NCBI GenBank assembly: GCA_920105625.2
Contig: OV050030.1
Span: forward strand, 27,308,516-27,372,515
Origin: Clusia tigrina
Lineage: Eukaryota; Arthropoda; Insecta; Diptera; Clusiidae
DNA: 64,000 nucleotides
Reading direction: 5' to 3'
The notes beneath the pieces were generated by a model. That model had not been told where the DNA came from, made no database searches, and saw only the letters and a program-made list of their open reading frames with translations. The first letter of the stretch is position 1. Each line of letters begins with the position of its first letter. Below, one piece after another: positions 45,162-57,105 of the stretch. The position numbers and the translations under genes are program-made.

Positions 45162-48100
45162 AAGAATTTTGCATGTTTGAGGAATATGATGTAGAACCAC
45201 AAATTACCCAAGAAGTGGTTCCACATTTTTTTGATCAGAACTTAATCTCTAATGTAGAATAGTTTCTACTGTAAGTTCACCACCAATTCTCCATCACTGT
45301 TAATTACAAACATATGAAAATTTGCAGGACCAATAAAACAATATCGTAAAATATGATATTCCTAGCGATCCAAGGTTTCTAATAACATATATGGGTGAGG
45401 TTAGAATAGTTCGGAGCCTTTATATATATAAATGATTCTTTAAATTTATAACACCCGAAATTACTTTACAAAATACTACTTCTTTTACAAAAATGCCAAT
45501 AAAATGCAGAGCAATATTTGAAATACGCACATTTTATTGAACAATGCTCACATCTATGGAGGCAGGTTGTTCAGTTCATGCATCCTAACTGCGTATTCTT
45601 TTAATCAAACGCATTTAATCAATTTACTATTTCTTGTACATTAATTTATCATGTGCCCATATCTTTTACACTCTCAATATGTGAAATATTGCGCTAATAC
45701 TTAGAAAATTTTTATGAAATTTGAAAGAATCTCGCTTATTTACGGTTAGCCACGGAAAAGCCACAAGCAGAGAATTTACATTTTAATCCTTGCCCGAAGC
45801 AGGATTACACGTTCAGTTCGTATAAAACGGTACGAAAAAATGAATAAAAGATGAAATGAAAATTTTGTCAAAGGAGAATAGGGAGAGAAAATAATCCTGA
45901 TAAAATTATAGCCATACAAAACCGCCAAAAAAAACGAAAGAGATAATTGCCGAAGGCGTGCAAACAACCGAATGCCACAAAGTGAACCCCAATCGTAGCA
46001 CCTGTTGGGCTTAACCGCAGCGCTGCTAAATCCCTTCTATACATTTCTCTAATGAATTTTATGCACTCTTCCGAGCACAGCTGTGGCATATTTCCCACCC
46101 AAGTGTGTGTGGAGTAGTGAAATTGATGCAACACTTTCGAAGTGGGCACGTTTTAAGCTGCCCAACCACCGCACCGATCACGTGCGATCGAAATTTTAAA
46201 TACATCAGGAATAGTTTGAAGGGTTATGCAGGGGTCAACTACAGCTCGGAAAGATTGCTGATATGAGTGCGAGTGTGTAGCTGCATACGGAGTGCATTTG
46301 GTTCTGCCGCGTGATTACGCACAATGACCGGATTTGCATGCATTTGTTTTGGACATTTTTATAGCGCCTTTCGAAATGGAGCATTTATACAATCACTTTT
46401 AAAACCACATCTGCCGATGCAGTAAATATGCTATAAAAAAGGAACGCGTTTCGCTCCCTTGAGAGGGGTTTAAAAAACAGTTGCTGTATTAATTGGCCGA
46501 ACTGTGATAAAGTTTCGCTGTTGAGTGGTAGAATAAAATTTGAATAACGAAATGAAGGCAATCAATCCGAAAATAGTGCTTCCTCAGTATACAAGTATGT
46601 ATTTACTGCGGTGGGATCATAATAAAAAATGACTGACTTAGTGAATAGTGGATTTGAGTCGTTAGAAGGAATCCATTGATCTGGTACGTAACTAAAATGT
46701 TCCCTATTCAGGTGTCCTTTTTAACACTTTTCTATGAGATGCATATTTGATTAATAGTATTTCATACATAGGACATAGTCGAAAGGTGTTTGTCTATTAA
46801 ACATTTGAGATACATTGTCTACGAAATTAATGAATAATTTAAAAAAAACCCAGAACATTTCTAGAACCCCTTAGAATACATTTCCTTCGAATGATGCTGT
46901 AGAATTTGCTAAAATTTTCGTTTCTTGTTTATCTTAGAATTAGAAAGCAGCACATCAGTTAAATGATTATAAATGGCCCTGAGAATGCGGGCACGTTCCT
47001 CTGAAACTGCACTTAAATACCCGACTGCGTGACGACACAAGACAAAATTTGGAACGGTATCAAAAATTGTCAATTTCGATACGGAAACAGTCATGTGCGT
47101 CCTTGTCACCCAACATGAAACAAAAGAGAAAATGGTGTGAAAAATTCCCGCTAAAATGGAAGCTAATAAAATGCCATTGTCAGAGGATAACAGCCCGCCG
47201 CTCATGCGCCTGTGTAGCATACAAATGTGCCATGAAAATTTAATCTTTCAAAACTATATCAAAAATGCAAAACAAGCCCACCTCAGGTGAGCATGTCGCG
47301 ACCCTAAAACGACATCTGAGGGGGGCAGGCTTGTCAAAGCGGAAGTTAGCACGCGTTCGTTTATTTATTATTTTGCCTGCAACTGCAAGCAGTGTGCGTA
47401 TCTGCACATACTTGGAAGGATTCTCTCGCAGCACGCCCAAATGTAGAGTAAGTTTTGAAGTGTCGACACTTAACAATGATGCATCCCACCAGGTTTTTAA
47501 GTAAACACAGCGGCAACTACAGCGATATCCTGTCGTGTGCATGCGCTTCTAGTATGAGCGAAAGGATGTGCCGGCAAACGTAGTGTGCATTCACTGGCTG
47601 CAGGCTCAAGGAAGCTGTCTAAATATTTTCATAGCTGTCTAAGGCGCAGGTAAGCAAAAGTACTGCTCTGTGGAATTTCGCTGCGGAATGGAAAATATTT
47701 TTATTGCACTTTTCCAAAAACATTTCTAGCTGGGAAAAGCAAAATTGCTGAATTACTTTTTACAAGTTCTTTAACTGAAGCTGCTTGACATTTATTACCA
47801 CTACGGCTTATGTCGAAAATTCGCTACGCTGTTGCCGTACTCCTTTCACTGCTGCTGTTGTTTGTGCTGCTGGTGCTGTCTTTTCAGCTACCAGCCACGC
47901 TTCTGGACCGACTACGGTGTCAGCGGCGTTACTTAATTTTGTCTGCATGGCGTTTTTGCCTACTTACTTTTGTCACAATTCGCTATGCTAACTTATAAAT
48001 TTGTTGCCTTAACTAAATACTGCCTTCTCAACTTCCTCCACGTGCGCGCGACTCTTCTCTGCGCGGTGCTGCCAGTATGTGGTGCCTATTTTCTCTGCCT

Positions 48101-49051
48101 TGGTGCATACCTTCATGCGATGATGTAACATTAATTCTACTCATGCAGCAGTTTTTCGCTGTCCCTTGTTGTTGTTGCTGTCGATGTGGCTGCTGCTGCT
48201 GGTGCTCCGCACTGCAAGTGCATGTTGGCTAGTGTTGATCCTGGTTGCCAACACGTGTAGCACCAGCAGCTTCTTTGGTGCTGGCATATTTTATGTGCTG
48301 CCTGCAGATTAAGCTTTAATGCATAAATTTCGGTGTTACTTCAGCCGGCTGCACTATAATGGCCGTGGATTCTATTATAAACAATAAAATTTAGCATCCG
48401 TCTGCGTTGCCACACAAGCCAAATTTCTTGTGGAAACCACTCCAAAGCTTTTCGCAACACATTGAAAAAATGATGGTAAAAAGTCAGTCTTACAATTTTC
48501 AAATGTTTTGAAAGTTACTCCAACGCTCTCTTAGGGATTAAGAATGCTTTTTAAAACTGAATTGTGGTCAAAATACCAACCTCTTCTTATCAAAAGTTCC
48601 CTGTTATTATATAATGTGAAATATCAGCCCATGTAGTCACAACTCACCTGTGAAACTTCAGCTCCCTGAAAAATGGGTGAAGCATTCTCCACCACTATGA
48701 ACAAATGAGTAGTCTACATGTAAATTGATCAGGTAAAGTCTTCGTCTGTTCCAAAACTTGCCTACAGAGAGCTATGCCCTTGGCCAGTACTTTACCATTC
48801 CTTAAATTGTTATCTGAGGTTTTATCCTGGACATCCTACATTGAAGATTTGCATCCCTGTTTGTAGTTTGTACGAATTGGTTTGGTAACCTACGTTCGCT
48901 CGATTATATGACAAGAGTTCCTCGGAAGGATATCAATTACAGTAACAGAATTCTGGTAGAAGTACAATGGCCATTGGACTTCATAGTTTTTATAGAGGAC
49001 CACGTCTATAAAATCTGCTATCAATTAACTTTTCACAGAAATTGAAGCATG
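45162..49051. other. Host-like DNA, no gene recognised
   Basis: Richer islands at 46-46.5 and 47.2-48.4 kb contain short open frames (for example 46909-47220 minus, 47240-47542 minus, 47785-47998 plus) without recognisable domains. A CTG/TTG-rich patch lies near 48165-48205. No TE end or RNA gene was identified. Confidence 0.4.
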
Positions 49052-49157
49052 TTTATCGGAATATAATCAATTATGATGGTATGCTCTAAATGGAGAAACC
49101 TCTTCAAAGCGTAAAACATTGTTCTTATTACGGATTAGTCTCGTTACTCCGATTATA

Positions 49158-50082
49158 TCGGGTTTTTCAATAAGAGCGCTACAAAAGTTTTTTTTTTTTA
49201 AATAAAACAAAACTGGTTTTAGATATCAATGAAATGCTTTATTCCTGTGAAATTACATTCGATGCCATTATGTATGGAACTCGATTTCTTTTGCATGGCC
49301 ACCACGGGCACGCTTGCAGAAGTCCAGACGCTGAACCCAATTTTCAACGGTTTTCAAGCATAAATCGGCCGATACTGCTGCAATTTCAAGTTCGATATTC
49401 GTACGAAGTTCATCAATCGTCGCTGGCTTGTTGGCATAGACCATAGACTTGACGTAGCCCCACAGGAAATAATCTAACGGCGCCAAATCGCACGACCGAG
49501 GCGGCCAATCGACTGGGCCATTTCGTGAGATAACACGTTCACCAAACTTGGTTTGCAGTAAATTGATTGTGGCATTCGCTGTGTGGCTTGTGGCGCCGTC
49601 CTGTTGGAACCACATGTCCTCCAAGTCCATATTATCCAATTGGGGCCAAAAATATTCGGTTATCATTGAACGGTAGCGATTCGCATTCACAGTAATGTGC
49701 CGGTCTTGATCATCACGGAAGAAGTACGTATCAATGACGCCGCCGGCCCATAAACCGCACCAAACCGTAATTTTTTCGGGATGCAATGATGACTCATGGA
49801 GTACGTGTAGATTGCTGTCTAACCAATAACGCATATTTTGCTTTTTGACGAAGCCATTCAGCCAGAAATGAGCCTCATCATAAATTGGACGTAGCGCTCT
49901 TAAAGTTGAGGCGAATTTCGGTAGTAAATTTTAATAATTTCGACTCGTTGTTGGCTCGTGTATCTTTGCACGATGAAATGGCAAACCTTACTGAAGAGAA
50001 ATGTCAAATCGCGGTAAAAAATATGGCGTCGTTTGCTGTCACTATCGATTTATTTTTGTAGCGTTTCTTTTGAAAAACCCTT
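49158..50082 (-). mobile_element. rosa-type (DD41D) mariner, internally deleted
   Basis: The left end begins TCGGGTTTTTCAATAAGAGC. The right end, in reverse complement, begins AAGGGTTTTTCAAAAGAAAC, and both continue CGCTACAAAA. TA flanks both ends (49156-49157 and 50083-50084). The transposase inside lacks its N-terminal third. It sits within unit 1 of the tandem duplication and is absent from unit 2. Confidence 0.88.
49268..49974 (-). pseudogene. rosa-type mariner transposase, N-terminal deletion
   Basis: From the 5' side: VQRYTSQQRVEIIKIYYRNS, a one-base shift, STLRALRPIY, then directly DEAHFWLNGFVKKQN (first catalytic Asp). An uninterrupted 188-codon stretch follows: HPEKITVWCGLWAGGVIDTY, FQQDGATSHTANATINLL (second Asp), DWPPRSCDLAPLDYFLWGYV (third Asp in PLDYF), VENWVQRLDF. 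Counting residues between the second and third Asp gives 41, the DD41D signature of the rosa group. The helix-turn-helix block between LRPIY and DEAHF, normally about 100 or more residues, is missing. All three catalytic Asp survive, but DNA binding must be lost. Confidence 0.9.
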
Positions 50083-51308
50083 TATATATGGTCCTATGGC
50101 TCCGCGGGGTGCAAATTACTCTTACTCCGATTACTTCCTACATTTGTTGTCACACTCGCAAGCTGCTACCTCTGAGGAATCTTTGGAATATATGCAGGGC
50201 AATGTGATTTTTAATGATATATGTTAAAAGGTCTTCTGAATCAGCAGAATGTTCCTCTTAGCATGTACTCATGAAAATGTCAGTCAGCGAAAGTGTTCGT
50301 ACATCTTAATGAACCACCCTCAGCTAAGAAACTTTGTTTGTCAGTTCACTTGCGGTGTAAATTAATTCGAAGTTGTTCAGGAAACTTCAATGTAAAAAAT
50401 GAATTAAATTCCTTGTGTTTCAATATAAGTAGGTTAGGGCTGTGTTGAAAAGAAAAAACAGATTCTACAACAAAATCATTCGACCTTTACTCGTAATTTT
50501 GACTATGATTACAAATAATTCCCCATCCGAATATGAGAACATTGACATTCGATATTATAGTCAGCCTATAATGAAGATCTTAATACTCAAACACATTTAT
50601 CGGAATAAAATCAATTATGAAGGAATGCTTTAAATAGATAAACCTCTTCAAAGCGAACACCACTGGACTCATTACTGATCAGTCTCGTTACTCCGATTAC
50701 TTTCTACACTTGTTGTTATTCTCGCAAGCTGCAACCTCTATGGAATCTTTCGAATATATTCAAGGAAATGTAATGATTTTTTATAATGTTATATGTTAAG
50801 AGGCCTTCTGATTCAGCAGAATGTTCGTCTAATACCCATGGAAATGTGAGTCAGCGAGAGGGTTCGTAGATATGTGTACACCTTTATAAACCACCCACAG
50901 CTAAGGAACTTTGATTGTCCTTAATTCTTAGTCCTTGTATTGTAAATTTATCTGAAGTTGTTCAGGAAACTTCAAAGTTAAACAAACTAAATTCCTCCTG
51001 ATTTGATATAAGTACGTTAGGGCTGTGATGAAATGAAAAAAACGATCTACAACAAAATCATTCGACATTTATATTGAACTCATCATTTTGACTATGATTA
51101 TAAATAATCCCTGATCAGAATATGGATATATTAATATTCGATATTATAGTCAGCCTGTAATGAGGATCTAAATACGCAAATGCATTTATTTGAGTAGAGC
51201 CCATGTAAAACTGAGAAGCTGCCAGAACTGCATAAAGAAGATACAAAAATTTTTAAGGATCAACGAATTTCATATTTCTCTATCAAAAATCAATTGAAGA
51301 GACTACTG

Positions 51309-51530
51309 AAAGCGACCCGTTTCCCCCTAAAGAAAGAACTTCGAAAGTGACCACTGCCGCTCTAAAGAATGATCTTCGAAAGTGACCCATTCCTCTCTAA
51401 AGAAAGAACTTCTAAAGTGACCCCTTCCCCTCTAAAGGAAGAACTTCGAAAGTAACCCCTTCCCCACTAAAGAAAGAACTTCGAAAGTGACTCCTTCTCC
51501 TCTAAAAAAAGAAAGTTTTCACTGTCCCCT
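51309..51530. repeat. 35-bp minisatellite, about six copies
   Basis: The core GAACTTCGAAAGTGACC recurs with exact 35-bp spacing (CTTC at 51339, 51374, 51409, 51444, 51479, and a worn copy near 51514). CCCCTTCCCCTCTAAAGAAA fills the rest of the unit. The period is not a multiple of three, so it is not coding. Confidence 0.92.
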
Positions 51531-52560
51531 TTTAATGAAGATCCTTATCACAAATTACATTTAGAGGATTTACGTCCTTACATGCGATTTCTTGAACAAT
51601 CTTGATTAAAATGTGGCAACCCTGATTACGGCGGCTTTTATTTAATTTATGCAATTCATTGCAAAATGCTTAATAGTGCATTTCTAACTCTCCGCTAATA
51701 CTCAACTAAGAGACTGGGCAATGAATGTCAGGGCAGAACTTTCCCCCGCCCACTAACTTGGCGTTATTTGCATTTTAATGCACAGCAAAAGCCACTAAAT
51801 TGTCAACTCAGCCAAGGCAACGTCAGCATCTTAAACGCAGTTGAGCACTGGCACTTAGACTGGACTTAGGAGACTAAATTATAAATGGGACTTAGTTGAT
51901 GCTGCAAGTGTGGCAGGCGACACACACACACTTCCAGTCTCACTTGCATTTACATAGAAACACACGCGCAGTTGTAGACACACTCGAACGCACACTCCCA
52001 GCCCCAGCCGCAACGTAGCAGCAGTCCCCAGCCGCACCACTCGGTGGCTCGACTGCAAGTGAAGGGCATAAGCACCTTTCCTGCTGGCAAACAAGGAGAC
52101 AGACGCATACGTGTAAGTCCATTCGTCGACATAATAATTTTATACGATAAGCCCTAAGAGGATTTATGAATCGCCTTTTGTAATCCGATTACACTTGGAG
52201 TCTTAACGGTGTGCTGAAGCGAGTACCCAGGCAGGGGAAAACTTTTTTTGCCGTGTGCTTTCTTTATTTAGACTGAGCGTAACTTCGTGGAGTATTTTTC
52301 GACTTGATCTGTAGGTAGGTACGAGGCTCCTTCCAGTTAGTATATGCGTAAGTTTAGTTTGGGAGCCAAAGAAAATATTGCGCCTGAAGATTTTTGTAAT
52401 AATTTGTCGACATCTTGTAAATGTTATGCTCAACATGTCTGATATTAGGCCATGGAAGTAAGCCAAGCAGATAGCAACAGCCGCATACGCGTGCTTCCAG
52501 CTTTTGCCATTTGCATAATAGTGGCACACGCAGTAAACACGTTTTCACTGAGTGTGCGTA
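51531..52560. other. Host-like DNA, no gene recognised
   Basis: Mixed composition with a CACA-rich stretch (51915-51970). Overlapping minus frames near 51.9-52.1 kb and 52.2-52.6 kb have no domain I recognise. Confidence 0.4.
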
Positions 52561-52980
52561 GGGCACGGAAGGATTTAGATCTCTTCGCCATCATAGGCTA
52601 CAAAAAATTTGCTGCCATTGCGGTGAGAAAAATTCACAATCAAAAGTTAAAGTGGCTGTAGTAATTTGAGAATACGTTTTGATAAATTAGGCTGGATTAG
52701 ACTGACAGTGGTTGAGCGAAAGTGGACCAATGGTAAGTTCTGGAGAAAAGAGTTTAACACAAAAGTTCGATATATTATATAGGGCAAGGAAGGATTTAGA
52801 TTTTTTCACTACAAAAAATTTGCTGCCTTTACGGTGAGAAAAATTCTCAATCAACAGTTAAAGTGTCCGTAGTAATCTGAAGATACGTTCTGATAAATTA
52901 GGCTGGATTAGACTGGAAGTTAATAAGCGAAAGTGGACCAATGGTAAGTTCTGGAGAACACAATTTAACACATTTTCTTT
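52561..52980. repeat. About 221-bp two-copy tandem duplication
   Basis: GGGCACGGAAGGATTTAGAT at 52561 and GGGCAAGGAAGGATTTAGAT at 52782 start the two copies. TACAAAAAATTTGCTGCC, TAGGCTGGATTAGACTG and CGAAAGTGGACCAATGGTAA occur in both. Confidence 0.9.
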
Positions 52981-53236
52981 TTATCTGGACTCATTTCTAG
53001 ATGAAGGAGAACAGTTAAAAATCGAAAGGTTAAATCAAATACAATGTTTAAGTAGAGTCCCAGTAGAGGGTTAAGAGAGTGCCTTCCTCCTTGAAAACCA
53101 ACTAGTCAGGCTCGCTAATGAGGGCATTTCAGCATCACACACTGTGCTTGATATTAAAACTCTCATAAATTTGGTGGAAGGAAAAGAGATATTCCATAAC
53201 GTCCTGCAAATTGAGAGAAATATTAAGGACGGGTAA
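52640..53236 (+). pseudogene. Unidentified coding-like relic
   Basis: The frame through the second duplicate reads NLKIRSDKLGWIRLEVNKRK, WTNGKFWRTQFNTFSFYLDS, FLDEGEQLKIERLNQIQCLS, RVPVEG, stop (TAA near 53072), then ESAFLLENQLVRLANEGISA, SHTVLDIKTLINLVEGKEIF, HNVLQIERNIKDG and a stop at about 53236. The first duplicate keeps NLRIRFDKLGWIRLTVVERK and WTNGKFWRKEFNT in its own frame. The amphipathic, charged composition and a long frame with a single internal stop suggest former coding sequence. I do not recognise the family. It may be a worn retroelement ORF1, a transposase or a host exon. WTNG precedes a GTAAGT word, so a splice donor is also possible. Confidence 0.4.
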
Positions 53237-54590
53237 TAATTCGATTTCTACCTAATGCCTTAAATAAGTTATTTATAATTTATTCTATTTAAGCCTTATC
53301 CATATTTTATGGTTTCAGTAGCTTGTTTCTTGCGTTAGAAGTGCGTGTGTCATTTGGTAAGTCCGCCACTGGGTTTTTCTGGTGCCAATATGCTTCTTAG
53401 TCACCATGTATTTGCAATAATTTTCTACTTTTAGTTGTTAGTGACTTTATGATATTTTTTATGAGTTTTGTAGTTGACGTTCGTCTTCATTAAGGACAGG
53501 TGCATATGTTGGTGGAGTAAAGGAGACCTTAATTAGAGTCTCTGTTACCCGGAGTAATATTTTCCTCATTTCTGTTAAGAGTTACGTGTAGTTAAAGTTA
53601 AGTTAAATTATTTTTGCAGACTCTGCTGAACTTACTGAGTGAAAGTTTGCAGGATGTCAAACCATTGCAAACCTCGACTTAGAACAGGGATATATTAGTA
53701 AAATGGGATGTTTCACATTTGGAAACTAATTTCGGGTTTTCTCAATAACAAAAGTATACAAAGTCAAATTCATAGCGAGGGTACAAAATTAAGGAGGCGG
53801 GTTTAAATGTTTCTTACTCCAGAATTTTTCAAAGAAGGAACGAAACAAATTTATACCCGCAAGACTGAAGAAATCAACTTACATCACATATCGAATCTTT
53901 TATGACCTAAGGCAGAGAATTTTCCACTCATTCCATCATGAAGTCTTCAATACACACATATCAATTGGTTCAAGATTCTAACCATAATCTATTAAAAGTA
54001 GAATTCACATGGAGATAGACAGGTGTAAGGAGTCGTGCCTTGGACTAAAATGGAGTTTCTTTTGTGAATTCTATGGTTCAGATACCATCAGTTGAAAGTG
54101 ATAGAGAGAAGTGCCCTAGGGAGTAAGGGAAATACTGCATATGAGGAGAAAGGCAGAGCGAAGGATTATAAATTTCTAAATACTGAAGGGATATTACATG
54201 GGCCCAGTTAGAGAATGTCTCTAATTACTGTAGCGAAAATTCCTAAAATATAGAATAGAATATTTTGTATAAAGCTATCAAGTTGTATTGTAGAGTTCTG
54301 TAAGCAGTAATTCACTCAGAGTACATGAGTACCTGTTCCAAGTCAATTACGGGGGAAAAAAACTATCATCTATTTAAGTTTAAATAGAAACTTGATTGAC
54401 TTAGTTCTGATCTCAACAGAGGAAGAATTGTTGAATGTACATAAACATTTTTATAATTTTTTTTTTTAATATTAATTTTAATTGTATTCTGTCTAGTATC
54501 AGTGACATTTAAAAAATTTTTTGTCTTAAAATTAAGAGGCAAGATTAAAATGTGTGCAAAGTATGTTTCCTGTGGAACATTCTTATTTCA
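53237..54590. other. AT-rich DNA, no gene recognised
   Basis: No coding similarity, TE end or RNA gene seen. It precedes the 3' end of the antisense Jockey-type element. Confidence 0.45.
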
Positions 54591-54594
54591 TAAA

Positions 54595-56325
54595 TCATTT
54601 TATTGTGTTTTTATCCTTTATTCAAAGTTGAAGCGGTGTTTTTCTTTTTAGGCTTCTGAATATATTAGAAACTGACATCAAGCATGAGGCATGGTCGTTG
54701 GGATGAGACCGAACTCGTGGACGGATATTTTGAAGCTATGGTTTTGATTTCGTCTTTTACTAGAGGAATTTGGAGGTCTCGGTGTAATTGAGCATTGGAC
54801 TGAAGAATTTCAATGTTGGAATTGGAAGCTGTACCCCAAAGCTGGATACCGTAGGTCCATGCTCGTTTGAGAACGCTTTTATAAAGAAGGATTTTGTTCT
54901 CCAAAGACAAGAAGGATCGCCGATTTAACAGCCAAAACATATTCCGAAATTCCAAAATGTATCCTCTTATTGAAGATGAGCGTTTTTCACGTTAGTCGCC
55001 TGTCCAAGTGTATTCCCAAATATTTTGCGGTATCTGTTTGTGAGACTACGATATTATTTAATTTGAAGTGTCTCTTCGCATAGTACATATAATGTCGATC
55101 GTTTTACCTTCATTTCCCTTCAAGCTCCAACGTTTTAGCCAACTGGATATTTTAATAAGAATACCTCGTTACAGTCGCAAAATACCCTAACGAAGCTTCA
55201 TTACACAAAGCTTCTTTAGGATCTTTTGCGACTGTAAGAACAGCTGTGTCATCTGCAAATGTTCCAGTTAGTACTCCAGCCGTTGTTGGCAAATTGTGAG
55301 TAAAAATAAGATACAGAACTGGACGCAATACATTCCCCTGTGGGACTCCAGCTTTGATGGAATGGAGGGGTGACATTTCGTGTTGGTGGTTAACACAAAA
55401 GTGTCGTTGAGGCAGATATGATGATATGATGATTTATGAAGAAAGCATCCACATTGTTTAACTCGCAGGCACAAGGAAAGGTAAAGGGTATTTAGATGTC
55501 GGTCTCACCCGACTTCATACTTCTTTACTCGTCCTTTATTTCTTAAGCGGTATGTTCATTGTTATTTGTTCCCCTTCGGATATTAGGTATATGAGTGGTG
55601 GTAGCTTGCCACGCTGCCTCCTGAATGGATTTAGTTAGATATTCGGTAGCCTCAAATATTTCCTCCTCACTTTTCAGAGATATTTTAATATATAATGCCG
55701 ACGACAAAATGGTTTTAAATTGAGTCCAGTTCGTGCCGACGACAAAATGGTTTTAAATTGAGTCCAGTTCGTTTGTTTGCTGTAGAGCAGACATTGTGGA
55801 ATATTATTCTGCACTGAATTGCTTATAGTAATAATGACTGGCGAATGATCTAAAGACAAATCTAAGCTGATTTTACAGAGAACATGCTGATTTGAAAGGC
55901 CTTTAGCTACACAAAAGTCTATATGGTCGAGAATATTTTTTTGATCAGATGGCTAATACATAGAAAAGGCTTTCCAGTAGAAAAGGTTTTCAATTTCACA
56001 CATCTCATTGCATCATACAGTTCGCGCCCCTTCGTTGTAGTTACACGGGATCCTCACAATGTGTTTTTAGCGTTGTAGTCACCTCCTGATATGAATCTGT
56101 TACCTAGAGTTTTCAATAAATCAATGCAGGCTTCCTTTTTTATATTATGTTTCGGCGGTCTATAGATAGCTGAGAAAAGTAGTGATCCGAGTAGATCCTC
56201 AACTACGACATTTGTGGCTTGGATTTCATTTGTGGTGCAGTTAGTGGATTCATATTGTTTAATTGTTTTTTTGATTAATATCGCTGAGCCTCCGTGAGCT
56301 GTGCCATCGATTGATAAAAGCAATA
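54595..56325 (-). mobile_element. Jockey-type non-LTR retrotransposon, antisense, decayed
   Basis: On the minus strand from 56323: HGGSAILIKKTIKQYESTNC, LLFSAIYRPPKHNIKKEA, FISGGDYNAKNT (endonuclease GDYNAKH-type motif), then SLDHSPVIITISN (the SDH motif) and a linker disrupted by a 38-bp duplication. RT pieces: SIKAGVPQGNVLRPVLYLIF, LTGTFADDTAVLTVA (FADD near 55244-55255). The post-RT end has KYLGIHLDRRLT, ENKILLYKSVLKRAWTYGIQ, LWGTASNSNIEILQ, HRDLQIPLVKDEIKTIASKY and SLKRKTPLQL, ending near 54620. There is no RNase H. Much of RT between the linker and motif B is replaced by unrelated sequence (about 55400-55670). Related to the element at 12840. Confidence 0.85.
55697..55772. repeat. Perfect 38-bp tandem duplication
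   Basis: GCCGACGACAAAATGGTTTT begins at 55697 and again at 55735, and both units run identically to CCAGTTCGT. Thirty-eight is not a multiple of three, so it shifts the retroelement frame. Confidence 0.95.
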
Positions 56326-57105
56326 ATGTGGAATTTTAAAGAAGCCCTTTTTTGGTGAATTGTGCTTCTGAGTCTAATAGAATATCTATATTATTTTTTG
56401 GTACAAACAGTTTTAATTCAGTCCATTTGCATTCCACAGAACGACGTTTATGGACATGGGGTAATTTTGGAAACGAAACTTACTACTAAACTTGTCATGT
56501 CTGCAATTTGACTCATCATGTCCTACAGCAATTTCATAATTTCGCGCATCCCAGTGATCAAGGGGTCGCCTTGCTGACTTCTAATGCTAGGATCGACTTG
56601 GGAACGATGATATCTGATCACTTGAGCCCTTGGGTGGTGTTGTTATTATTGGCGATGCTTATAACATTTACGAAGGAGGTTTAGAGTTGAGAGAGAGATT
56701 TTAAAGAACCCTTTTTGGTTGTTGTTGTTATTATTGTCGATGCTTATAATATTTACGAAGGAGTTTTAGAGTTGAGAGAGGGATTTTATGGAACCTTACA
56801 TGCTCCAATTGTGTATTTCCAAATACAGTTAGGAAGCCCAACTGGACTCATATATAGTAGCACTACACTACGTCCAAAATACACTTCTGCGAATTTAAAC
56901 AACTTGATATTTATATTATTTCCAAAAGGTTTCGCTTGAAAGGTAGTTGACAGCTTTTGCTTTGCTTCATCTTTGTGAGAATAAATCTTTAGGTACATAC
57001 TAATCCAGAAATTTTGGACACTTTGACGTACTACAAACTGAATTGTATCTAGTGTATCATTCCTGAGCCAGAAGATTGAAAATTGGAAGGACTATGGTCA
57101 GATGA
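56326..57105. other. Spacer with an 85-bp duplication, no gene recognised
   Basis: The 75-codon frames on both strands near 56.7-57.0 kb have no recognisable domain. A two-copy repeat lies at 56641-56800. Confidence 0.45.
56641..56800. repeat. 85-bp two-copy tandem duplication
   Basis: TGTTATTATTGGCGATGCTT at 56641 recurs with a few changes at 56726, followed in both by ATTTACGAAGGAG and TTTAGAGTTGAGAGAG. Confidence 0.88.

Larger units (their letters stand above)
49052..51184. repeat. Two-copy tandem segmental duplication, about 0.6-kb unit
   Basis: Unit 1 (49052-50595) and unit 2 (50596-51184) both begin TTTATCGGAATA and share CAATTATGA, AAACCTCTTCAAAGCG, TCTCGTTACTCCGATTA, TCGCAAGCTGC, AATCAGCAGAATGTTC-like words and GATATTATAGTCAGCCT in the same order. 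Unit 1 is longer because it contains a 925-bp rosa-type mariner. Without that, the units are about 619 and 589 bp and differ at many scattered sites, so the duplication is not recent. Confidence 0.85.
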
